The notes under the pieces were generated by a model. The model was not told where the DNA came from. It saw only the letters and a list, made by a program, of their open reading frames with translations, and did not search any database. From Planctomycetes bacterium RIFCSPHIGHO2_12_FULL_52_36 (GTDB lineage Bacteria; Planctomycetota; Brocadiia; Brocadiales; Bathyanammoxibiaceae), in contig MHYW01000042.1 in assembly GCA_001828545.1 (NCBI GenBank), positions 1-11,137 on the forward strand: a stretch of 11,137 bases of DNA, given 5' to 3'. A program made the position numbers and the translations under genes. Positions 1-4,582 of this stretch are shown piece by piece. Numbering within the stretch: the first letter of the stretch is position 1; the number at the start of each line of letters is the position of its first letter.

Positions 1-24
1 ACTTGCTACTTGCTACTAGCTACT
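1..24. repeat. Heptamer tandem repeat overlapping the end of glyQ
   Basis: The first 24 bases are three consecutive 7-bp units (acttgct, acttgct, actagct) followed by act. The window starts inside the array, so its full length is unknown. On the glyQ strand the units read AGCAAGT/AGCTAGT, and the glyQ stop codon TAG (16-18) lies in the third unit, so the last residues of GlyQ (Ser-Ser) come from repeat sequence. I see no function beyond supplying stop codons. Confidence 0.6.
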
Positions 25-909
25 CCTTTTCAGCATGGGCCAGCCCAGGTTCTCTCTGAGTTTCAGATAGCCCTCGGCACAGGCCCTGGCAAGGTTCCTT
101 ACCCTTTCAATGTAGCGTACCCGCTGGGTCACACCTATCGCCTTGCGGGCATCAAGCACGTTAAAGGTGTGGGAGCACTTGAGGACGTAATCGTAGGCGG
201 GGAGGACTAGCTCTTTTTCCAGGAGCCTTTTACATTCGGCCTCATACATATCAAAGAGCCTGAGGTGCATGGAGACGTCGGCCTCCTGGAAATTATAGGT
301 AGAGAATTCCACCTCGTCCCGGTGGTGTACGTCGCCGTAAGTAAGGCTGTCTGACCAGACCAAATCATATACAGAATCCTTCTTCTGTATAAACATGGCT
401 ATCCTTTCCAGCCCGTAGGTGAGTTCCAGGGATATGGGTTCCAGTTCTATCCCGCCTACCTGCTGGAAGTAGGTGAACTGGGTGATTTCCAGTCCATCAA
501 GCCATACCTCCCACCCCAGCCCCGTGGCGCCCAGGGTGGGAGACTCCCAGTCGTCCTCCACGAAGCGGACGTCGTGGCTCACCAGGTCAATGCCCAGTTC
601 TTTGAGGCTATCCAGATAGACCTGCTGGGAATCGTCAGGGGCAGGTTTGAGGATGACCTGGAATTGGTAGTAATGCTGGAGGCGGTTGGGGTTATCCCCG
701 TAACGGCCGTCCGTGGGCCTCCTGGAAGGCTCTATATAGGCCGCCCTCCAGGGTTCCGGCCCCAGGGCCTTGAGGAAGGTGGCCGGGTTAAAGGTGCCCG
801 CCCCCACCTCAATATCGTAGGGCTGCATGAGGATACAGCCCCTCTTTCCCCAGTAGTTCTGGAGCCTCAGTATGATTTCCTGGAAGGTTACAAAGCCGTT
901 TTTTGCCAT
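16..909 (-). CDS. glyQ: Glycyl-tRNA synthetase alpha subunit
   Basis: Catalytic alpha subunit of the bacterial alpha2-beta2 class II glycyl-tRNA synthetase, which charges tRNA-Gly with glycine in the cytoplasm. The 297-residue length matches the family (about 290-305). The N-terminus TFQEIILRLQNYW is typical. The segment YIEPSRRPTDGRYGDN (58-73) followed by HYYQFQVILKP is class II motif 2, and GLERIAMF (166-173) is motif 3. The ATG at 909 gives the usual family start, but there is no clear Shine-Dalgarno site before it. The beta subunit glyS, normally next to or fused with glyQ, would lie beyond position 1 if the usual order holds. The TAG stop lies in a heptamer tandem repeat, so the last residues are repeat-encoded. 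It lies 62 bp downstream of mog on the same strand, separated by a repeat. Identification is secure. Confidence 0.97.
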   Translation of the reverse strand: MAKNGFVTFQEIILRLQNYWGKRGCILMQPYDIEVGAGTFNPATFLKALGPEPWRAAYIEPSRRPTDGRYGDNPNRLQHYYQFQVILKPAPDDSQQVYLDSLKELGIDLVSHDVRFVEDDWESPTLGATGLGWEVWLDGLEITQFTYFQQVGGIELEPISLELTYGLERIAMFIQKKDSVYDLVWSDSLTYGDVHHRDEVEFSTYNFQEADVSMHLRLFDMYEAECKRLLEKELVLPAYDYVLKCSHTFNVLDARKAIGVTQRVRYIERVRNLARACAEGYLKLRENLGWPMLKRSS

Positions 910-921
910 TCAAGAAAAATA

Positions 922-980
922 AGGGGCTAGAGGTTAGAGAAAAAAGATTGCTAACCCCTACTCCCTAGTCCCTAATCCCT
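922..980. repeat. Purine/pyrimidine-asymmetric repeat (agggattagggg type) between mog and glyQ
   Basis: The plus strand reads aggggctagaggttag, an A-rich spacer, then ctaacccctactccctag and cctaatccct. The arms 930-937 and 951-958 are inverted with one mismatch. The wording matches the larger hairpins at 4436-4491 and 7952-8019. The mog stop codon (972-974) lies inside this element. In the transcribed (minus) direction it is not followed by a U-tract, so an intrinsic terminator is not demonstrated. Confidence 0.5.
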
Positions 981-1469
981 GGGTTTAGGCCGGGCACACT
1001 CCCCGCCCTCGCCCTTTATTAGTTCTATGGTGTGGGGTATGACCTCAAGGATGACCCTGAGACATTCCTCTACCCCCTTGGGACTCCCCGGGAGGTTGAC
1101 GATAAGACACCTCCCTGCGATACCGGCCAGTGCCCTGGAGCCAATGGCCCTCGGGGTGATCTTAAAGCCCTCCATCCTCATGGCCTCCCCGTAACCGGGT
1201 AGTTCCTTTTCAATCACCTCGCGGGTTGCCTCCGGGGTAACGTCTCTGGGGGCCACACCTGTACCTCCAGTGGTAAGGACGAGGTCTACCCTGTCCTTCC
1301 ATTCCCTGAGTTTCTTTACGATAAGTCCCCTCTCGTCAGGCACTATATCATAAAGGGGGTCTTCAACCCCTATCTCTTTGAGGATGTCCTTTATGACCTG
1401 TCCGCTCTTGTCTTCCCTCTCCCCGCGGGACCCTTTATCGCTGATAGTTAATATGGCCGCCTTTATCAT
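972..1469 (-). CDS. mog: MogA/MoaB-family molybdopterin adenylyltransferase
   Basis: A 165-residue cytoplasmic protein of the MogA/MoaB family, which adenylylates molybdopterin with ATP to prepare it for molybdenum insertion. The MPT-binding signature is complete: ILTISDKGSRGEREDKSG (6-23), LTTGGTG (65-71), RDVTPEAT with its conserved Asp (75-82), and NLPGSPKG (125-132). The length is typical for a single-domain MogA/MoaB rather than the larger MoeA or CinA proteins. ATG at 1469 is the natural family start; no clear Shine-Dalgarno site is present. It starts 22 bp after the MOSC-domain gene on the same strand, suggesting co-transcription for molybdenum-cofactor work. The last codons (Arg-Asp-stop) fall in an agggattag-type repeat. 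MogA and MoaB cannot be separated reliably by eye, so the symbol is approximate. Confidence 0.9.
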   Translation of the reverse strand: MIKAAILTISDKGSRGEREDKSGQVIKDILKEIGVEDPLYDIVPDERGLIVKKLREWKDRVDLVLTTGGTGVAPRDVTPEATREVIEKELPGYGEAMRMEGFKITPRAIGSRALAGIAGRCLIVNLPGSPKGVEECLRVILEVIPHTIELIKGEGGECARPKPRD

Positions 1470-1481
1470 TTACAATCCAGT

Positions 1482-1508
1482 GATTCGCAGGCTAAAGCCT
1501 GCGACTAC
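1482..1508 (-). repeat. 27-bp palindromic repeat (copy 1) overlapping the MOSC gene stop
   Basis: The core cgcaggctaaagcctgcg (1486-1503) is a perfect 7-bp stem with a 4-base loop. Its exact reverse complement occurs at 6893-6910, and the shared block extends to 27 bp with two single-base differences when the flanking gtag and atc are included. The MOSC gene's TAG stop (1492-1494) is inside the element. It behaves like a dispersed REP-type palindrome. Confidence 0.75.
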
Positions 1509-1959
1509 GTGCGAGATTGGAGAGTATCTCTATTTTGTCCCCAACATGGATGGTACCGCCCTTGAGTACCCTGGCAAAGATACCCTCCCGTGGCATGATG
1601 CAGTCACCGGCCTTATAATAGATGGCACAGCGGTCATGACACTCTTTACCTATCTGTGTAATCTCCAGGAGGGATTCTTTGCCGACCTTTAATCTGGTAC
1701 CCAGTTGCAAATCCTTGAGATGGATGCCCTCCGTAACGATATTTTCCCCAAAATCCCCTGAGTCTATATCAAGCCCCTTGGCCCGCATGGTATCGGCGCT
1801 CTCAAGGGCCAGCAGGCTGACCTGGCGATGGCCAGGGCCGGCATGGGCATCCTTTTCTATGCCGTAGTCTTCTATGAGACGGACCTCCCCAACGTCCTTC
1901 TTCTGGGTGCCCTTCCTCTCACTTATACAGACTGCAACAACCCTTCCTGATTTAGACAC
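1492..1959 (-). CDS. MOSC-domain protein (molybdenum cofactor-related)
   Basis: A 155-residue single-domain MOSC protein. MOSC domains occur in Moco sulfurases and in stand-alone proteins such as YiiM, and are thought to handle sulfur or molybdenum cofactor. The C-terminal core is clear: GKECHDRCAIYY (104-115) then GDCIMPREGIFARVLKGG (118-135), with candidate reactive cysteines at 107, 111 and 120. I chose the GTG at 1959 because GAGG lies 8 nt upstream and the family normally begins near RVVAVCIS. An in-frame TTG at 1989 would add ten residues (MHLPINEVDQ) but lacks a Shine-Dalgarno site. The downstream mog gene, 22 bp away, supports a Moco role. The last six residues (ARSRRL) and the TAG stop lie in or beside a palindromic repeat, so the C-terminus may have been rewritten. 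The exact substrate cannot be told. Confidence 0.85.
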   Translation of the reverse strand: MSKSGRVVAVCISERKGTQKKDVGEVRLIEDYGIEKDAHAGPGHRQVSLLALESADTMRAKGLDIDSGDFGENIVTEGIHLKDLQLGTRLKVGKESLLEITQIGKECHDRCAIYYKAGDCIMPREGIFARVLKGGTIHVGDKIEILSNLARSRRL

Positions 1960-2010
1960 CTGGTCTACCTCATTAATAGGTAGGTGCAAGTTGAAAATCC
2001 GCCATGTTCT

Positions 2011-2063
2011 GGGCGGGACCTGCCCCTACGGAAGTAATCTTATCATGGACCCCAGTGGGGGTC
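2011..2063. repeat. Hairpins in the divergent MOSC-rsmD region
   Basis: Two short palindromes lie upstream of the MOSC gene. One, gggc(2011-2014)/gccc(2022-2025), ends in gcccctac. That is the same end as the GTAGGGGC...GCCCCTAC repeats at 3838 and 10204, so it may be a truncated copy. The other pairs gacccc (2048-2053) with ggggtc (2058-2063). The rest of the 287-bp divergent region (1960-2246) holds short degenerate repeats (cagaagtcagcagtcagaa, 2092-2110), a further inverted repeat and a candidate rsmD promoter. No gene was seen. Confidence 0.4.
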
Positions 2064-2123
2064 AAGTAAGCTAGGGGTCAGGGAAAGAATACAGAAGTCA
2101 GCAGTCAGAATTCAGAATACTAA

Positions 2124-2185
2124 TCCGCCTGAGGCGGAAAGACTTTGGACTTTGGACTAAAAAAAGTCCATCCGCCTCAGGCGGA
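2124..2185. repeat. Nested inverted repeat with tccgcc/ggcgga palindromes
   Basis: Two 15-bp palindromes, tccgcctgaggcgga (2124-2138) and its reverse complement tccgcctcaggcgga (2171-2185), flank a core with a second stem, tggact (2153-2158) with agtcca (2165-2170), around an A-rich loop. The whole block can fold as one long hairpin or as two small ones. A third related palindrome, tccgcctctggcgga, lies just before ilvB (4547-4561). It could separate the divergent MOSC and rsmD transcripts. Confidence 0.65.
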
Positions 2186-2210
2186 CTAAAGTCTATAGTC
2201 CATCACCTAC

Positions 2211-2238
2211 TTGTCCTGTGCGGTTACATTGCTATAAT
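2211..2238 (+). promoter_or_regulatory. Candidate rsmD promoter, possibly leaderless
   Basis: TTGTCC (2211-2216) and a perfect TATAAT (2233-2238) are separated by 16 bp. A start site about 7 nt after the -10 box would fall at about 2245, two bases before the rsmD ATG, implying a nearly leaderless mRNA. The GAGG at 2241-2244 is only 2 nt from the ATG, too close for an ordinary Shine-Dalgarno site. This is motif-based and unconfirmed. Confidence 0.45.
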
Positions 2239-2246
2239 TTGAGGAC

Positions 2247-2825
2247 ATGCGTATCATCGGAGGTCTGGCAAAGGGTAGGCAACTCTTCTGCCCCACAGGT
2301 CTTGAAGTAAGGCCCGCCCAAGATAAGATAAGAGAGGCTGTCTTTAACATCCTGGCCGATGTGGTGGAAGGAAGTATTGTACTAGACCTCTTTGCGGGCA
2401 CTGGGGCACTGGGCATTGAGGCCCTGAGCCGGGGGGCCAGACAGTGTGTGTTTGTTGAAAGAGACGCCAGGGCCGTACAGGCCCTAAGAAAAAATCTTGA
2501 GTTAACGGGATTTGCTACCAGAGGCACTATACTCAAGAGAGATGCCTTTAAGTGCCTTCCCGAACTCCAGAAAAAGGGGATGCGGTTTGGACTGGTCTTT
2601 ATTGACCCCCCCTACGCACTGTGGGAGAGACCGGAGGAAGGACAAGGTATCTTTGACCTGGTATCTGCCTTGGGTAGTGGGGGAGAGTCCCTCCTGGAGA
2701 ATGATGCCATTGCAGTGGTAAGGTATAGGACCCATAAGGTTGAACTGCCAGAGAGTTTGGGCAGTCTCTGTCTATTTGATAAAAGGAGTTACGGTGATAC
2801 TACACTGGCCTTCTTTAGACTATAG
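2247..2825 (+). CDS. rsmD: 16S rRNA (guanine(966)-N(2))-methyltransferase
   Basis: A 192-residue cytoplasmic SAM-dependent methyltransferase that modifies G966 (E. coli numbering) of 16S rRNA during 30S assembly. The N-terminus MRIIGGLAKGRQL and the RPAQDKIREAVFNIL block (22-36) are family signatures. SAM-binding motif I is VLDLFAGTGALGIEAL (45-60), the acidic residue after the next strand is in VERD (70-73), and the catalytic motif IV is FIDPPY (118-123). The C-terminal RSYGDTTLAFF is also typical. The start is firm because the family begins at this methionine; no properly spaced Shine-Dalgarno site exists and a TATAAT box sits just upstream. The last codons (Phe-Arg-Leu-stop, from 2814) form the start of the left arm of a long inverted repeat reaching to ispE. 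The length is normal and no residue is missing. Confidence 0.95.
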   Translation: MRIIGGLAKGRQLFCPTGLEVRPAQDKIREAVFNILADVVEGSIVLDLFAGTGALGIEALSRGARQCVFVERDARAVQALRKNLELTGFATRGTILKRDAFKCLPELQKKGMRFGLVFIDPPYALWERPEEGQGIFDLVSALGSGGESLLENDAIAVVRYRTHKVELPESLGSLCLFDKRSYGDTTLAFFRL

Positions 2826-2912
2826 ACTTTTGACTTTAGACCTTAGATTAATTTACAATAGGAAATTAAATGTCTGTAGTCCAAAGTCCATAGTCTAAAG
2901 TCTAATGTCTAA
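2814..2912. repeat. Long inverted repeat from the rsmD stop to the ispE start
   Basis: The 22-nt arms at 2814-2835 and 2878-2899 are inverted with 20 of 22 positions paired. Between them lies an AT-rich loop (2836-2877). The arms use the 'gactttggact/agtctaaagtc' wording seen also at 2140-2200 and 6290-6320. The left arm begins within the last three codons of rsmD and contains its TAG. The right-arm tail (agtctaatgtctaaa) contains the first possible ispE ATG. In RNA this would be a hairpin bridging the two genes; no U-tract follows. Confidence 0.7.
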
Positions 2913-3801
2913 AATGTCCACCACCCCTAAGAAACTCCGTCTCCAGTCCCCAGCCAAGATTAACCTCTTTCTAGAAATCCTGGGCAAGAGGGCGGACGGG
3001 TATTATGAGATTGAGACCGTTATGCAGGAGATAGACCTGGCGGACACACTGGAAATAGAAGAAAGCGGTAGCACCGCTGGCGACAAAGGCATAGAACTCC
3101 ACTGCACTGATACAGAAATCCCCTGCAACGAAGACAACCTGGTATGGAAGGCCGCAAGACTCTTCCAGGAAGAACTCGGAATCAGCAGGGGCCTAAAAAT
3201 ACGCCTGGAGAAGAGGATCCCCGTAGGGGCCGGGCTTGGTGGGGGGAGTTCAGACGCCGCTACGGTATTAAAGGGGTTAGACACCTTGTGGCAGACTGGT
3301 ATTGGGAAGGAAAGGCTTATGGAAATGGCCGCAAGGCTGGGCTCCGATGTCCCCTTCTTCATCCAGGGCGGGACCGCCCTTTGTAGCGGAAGGGGAGAAA
3401 GGGTCGGCCCACCCCTAACGGCGGGAAAGGACCTCTATTATACCCTCCTCTACCCAGACATAAAGATTCCTACCGCCACCATTTACCGGAACCTGAAAAT
3501 AGACTTGACAAAGGACAGGAAAGATGTTAGCCTCCTCCTCACTGTCCTTAAGTCAGGAGATCCTAAGTCTTTGGGGCAGTTGCTCTTTAATAGATTAGAG
3601 GTAGTGGCCTTTGGCCTGTATCCGAAGCTTCAAGAGATAAAAACCCTGCTTGAAAGTTACCGTCCCTGTGGGGTATTGCTCTCAGGGAGCGGTTCTTGCA
3701 TATACAGTCTTTTCAATACTGGAAGGGAGGCTGAAGAGACTAGACGAGAGCTCAAAAGGAAGGGGTTTGACAAGGTATACGTCGCTCGCCCACACCCTTA
3801 G
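2905..3801 (+). CDS. ispE: 4-diphosphocytidyl-2-C-methyl-D-erythritol kinase
   Basis: A GHMP-family kinase of the MEP (non-mevalonate) isoprenoid pathway. It phosphorylates the 2-hydroxyl of CDP-methylerythritol with ATP in the cytoplasm. Visible motifs are SPAKINLFLEILGKRADGYY (15-34) with the conserved Lys18, the ATP loop PVGAGLGGGSSDAA (106-119), GSDVPFF with catalytic Asp148 (146-152), and the third GHMP motif LLSGSGSC (258-265). At 298 residues it is full length. The GYH usually seen after the N-terminal lysine is GYY here (His replaced by Tyr34). Two starts are possible: ATG 2905 inside repeat sequence, or ATG 2914 (codon 4) just past it. Neither has a Shine-Dalgarno site, and the later one may be the real start. 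It lies 79 bp after rsmD, across an inverted repeat, and 83 bp before spoVG. Confidence 0.96.
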   Translation: MSKMSTTPKKLRLQSPAKINLFLEILGKRADGYYEIETVMQEIDLADTLEIEESGSTAGDKGIELHCTDTEIPCNEDNLVWKAARLFQEELGISRGLKIRLEKRIPVGAGLGGGSSDAATVLKGLDTLWQTGIGKERLMEMAARLGSDVPFFIQGGTALCSGRGERVGPPLTAGKDLYYTLLYPDIKIPTATIYRNLKIDLTKDRKDVSLLLTVLKSGDPKSLGQLLFNRLEVVAFGLYPKLQEIKTLLESYRPCGVLLSGSGSCIYSLFNTGREAEETRRELKRKGFDKVYVARPHP

Positions 3802-3837
3802 AAGAGGTGAAGACCTGGAAATTTTCCCATCAGCCTC

Positions 3838-3866
3838 GTAGGGGCGTATTGCGATACGCCCACTAC
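3838..3866. repeat. GTAGGGGC-type palindromic repeat upstream of spoVG
   Basis: The stem gggcgtat (3842-3849) pairs with atacgccc (3854-3861) around the loop tgcg, and the outer gtag/ctac ends pair across a single-base bulge (3862). Its ends, gtaggggc and gccc-a-ctac, match those of the perfect palindrome at 10204-10231 inside aroDE, so both appear to belong to one repeat family. It is 19 bp upstream of the spoVG start. Confidence 0.7.
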
Positions 3867-3884
3867 TAAAAAGGGGGTTCTACC

Positions 3885-4370
3885 GTGGAGATTACAGAGG
3901 TCAGAGTGAAGCTCACCGGACCCAACAAGAATCGCCTGCAGGCCTTTTGTAGTATTACTATTGATAATGATTTCGTAGTGAGGGACCTAAAGATAATTGA
4001 GGGCCAGAATGGGGCCTTTGTGGCCATGCCCAGCCGAAAGTTAGCTGATAGGTGTCCCAAGTGCCGGGGAAAGAATCACCTTCGGGCCCAGTATTGTAGT
4101 GACTGTGGAGTAAGGCTTGCGGAAAAGCGGTTTCTGGTCTCTGGTGCAAAGGTAAGACTTTACGCCGACACCGCACATCCCGTTAACACCAAATGCCGCG
4201 AGCTTATCCAGCATAAGGTGCTAACTGCCTTTAAGGAAGAGTTAGAGAAATCTACTCAACCCGGCTATAAACCCCCTAAAATGGAGTATCTGGAAGACAT
4301 TGAATATTATGAAGCAGAGTACCCTGAAGAGAAGAGGGAAGGACGTCTTGGAGAAGGCCTCCTACCCTGA
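3885..4370 (+). CDS. spoVG: SpoVG-family regulator with inserted zinc-ribbon-like module
   Basis: SpoVG proteins are small nucleic-acid-binding regulators. The name comes from Bacillus sporulation, but the family is widespread in non-sporulating bacteria. Residues 1-52 match the SpoVG core: EITEVRVKL, then ITIDNDFVVRDLKIIEGQNGAFVAMPSRK (24-52). The core resumes at RLYADTAHPVNTKCRELI (91-108), aligning with the DIAHPI segment and C-terminal helix. In between, where ordinary SpoVG has a short loop, sit about 35 extra residues with CPKC (57-60) and CSDC (71-74), a CxxC-x10-CxxC pattern expected to bind zinc. This makes the protein 161 residues, against about 85-100 for typical SpoVG. The tail is acidic. 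The start is GTG at 3885, preceded by AAGGGGG with 7-nt spacing. The ispE-spoVG neighbourhood resembles the Firmicute arrangement, though glmU/prs do not follow. Its targets here are unknown. Confidence 0.9.
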   Translation: MEITEVRVKLTGPNKNRLQAFCSITIDNDFVVRDLKIIEGQNGAFVAMPSRKLADRCPKCRGKNHLRAQYCSDCGVRLAEKRFLVSGAKVRLYADTAHPVNTKCRELIQHKVLTAFKEELEKSTQPGYKPPKMEYLEDIEYYEAEYPEEKREGRLGEGLLP

Positions 4371-4395
4371 CCCCGTACCAATAAGGCCCGGGGTC
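4369..4395 (+). terminator. Possible weak hairpin at the spoVG stop
   Basis: gaccccg (4369-4375) pairs perfectly with cggggtc (4389-4395) across a 13-nt loop. The stem begins within the spoVG TGA codon. No U-tract follows, so a role in termination or 3'-end protection is only an inference. Confidence 0.3.
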
Positions 4396-4435
4396 AACCC
4401 GTTACCCACCCCACTATCTCGTGTAGTAGTAGCCT

Positions 4436-4491
4436 AGGGATTAGGGGCCAGGGACTAGGGACTGACCCCTAATCTCTGGCCCCTGATCCCT
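4436..4491. repeat. agggattagggg-type long hairpin upstream of ilvB
   Basis: The 16-nt arms agggattaggggccag (4436-4451) and ctggcccctgatccct (4476-4491) pair at 15 of 16 positions, the odd one allowing a G-U pair in RNA. The spacer contains agggact/gacccct, giving further pairing. It resembles the hairpin before leuA (7952-8019). It is followed by a run of T-rich sequence and a TATAAT box, so it may insulate ilvB from upstream transcription. Confidence 0.7.
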
Positions 4492-4501
4492 GTTTCTAGT
4501 C

Positions 4502-4530
4502 CTGCAATTTGCTTTTCCTTTTTGTATAAT
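4502..4530 (+). promoter_or_regulatory. Candidate ilvB promoter
   Basis: A perfect -10 hexamer TATAAT (4525-4530) has a weak -35 candidate CTGCAA (4502-4507) at 17-bp spacing. The block tttttgtataat (4519-4530) matches 11 of 12 bases of tttttgtaaaat before leuA (8036-8047). The predicted 5' leader is about 45 nt and contains a tccgcc/ggcgga hairpin. No leucine-, valine- or isoleucine-rich leader peptide is visible, only a five-codon ATG..TAG stretch at 4562-4576. Confidence 0.45.
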
Positions 4531-4546
4531 ACCCTTTGTTCAAATC

Positions 4547-4561
4547 TCCGCCTCTGGCGGA
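4547..4561. repeat. tccgcc/ggcgga hairpin in the ilvB leader
   Basis: The palindrome tccgcctctggcgga has a 6-bp stem and a 3-nt loop. It is the same family as the pair at 2124-2138 and 2171-2185. It ends 21 bp before the ilvB ATG, so it would be folded in the mRNA leader and could affect translation. Confidence 0.55.
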
Positions 4562-4582
4562 ATGAGTAGTACATAGAGAGCC

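Noticed and set aside
574..930. A 118-codon plus-strand open frame over the 5' half of glyQ
   Set aside because: It is fully antisense to class II motif 2 of GlyQ, and its sequence resembles no family known to me.
1960..1989. TTG at 1989 as the MOSC gene start
   Set aside because: It would add ten residues outside the MOSC domain and has no Shine-Dalgarno site, while the GTG at 1959 has GAGG 8 nt upstream.
1960..2246. Possible molybdenum-cofactor riboswitch upstream of the MOSC/mog genes
   Set aside because: The hairpins here are short repeat palindromes also found elsewhere in the window, and I could not recognise the conserved multi-stem Moco motif.
4371..4582. Possible T-box or leader-peptide attenuator controlling ilvB
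   Set aside because: No T-box core and no leader peptide rich in Leu, Val or Ile codons. The only mini-frame (4562-4576) encodes MSST. No terminator with a U-tract is present.
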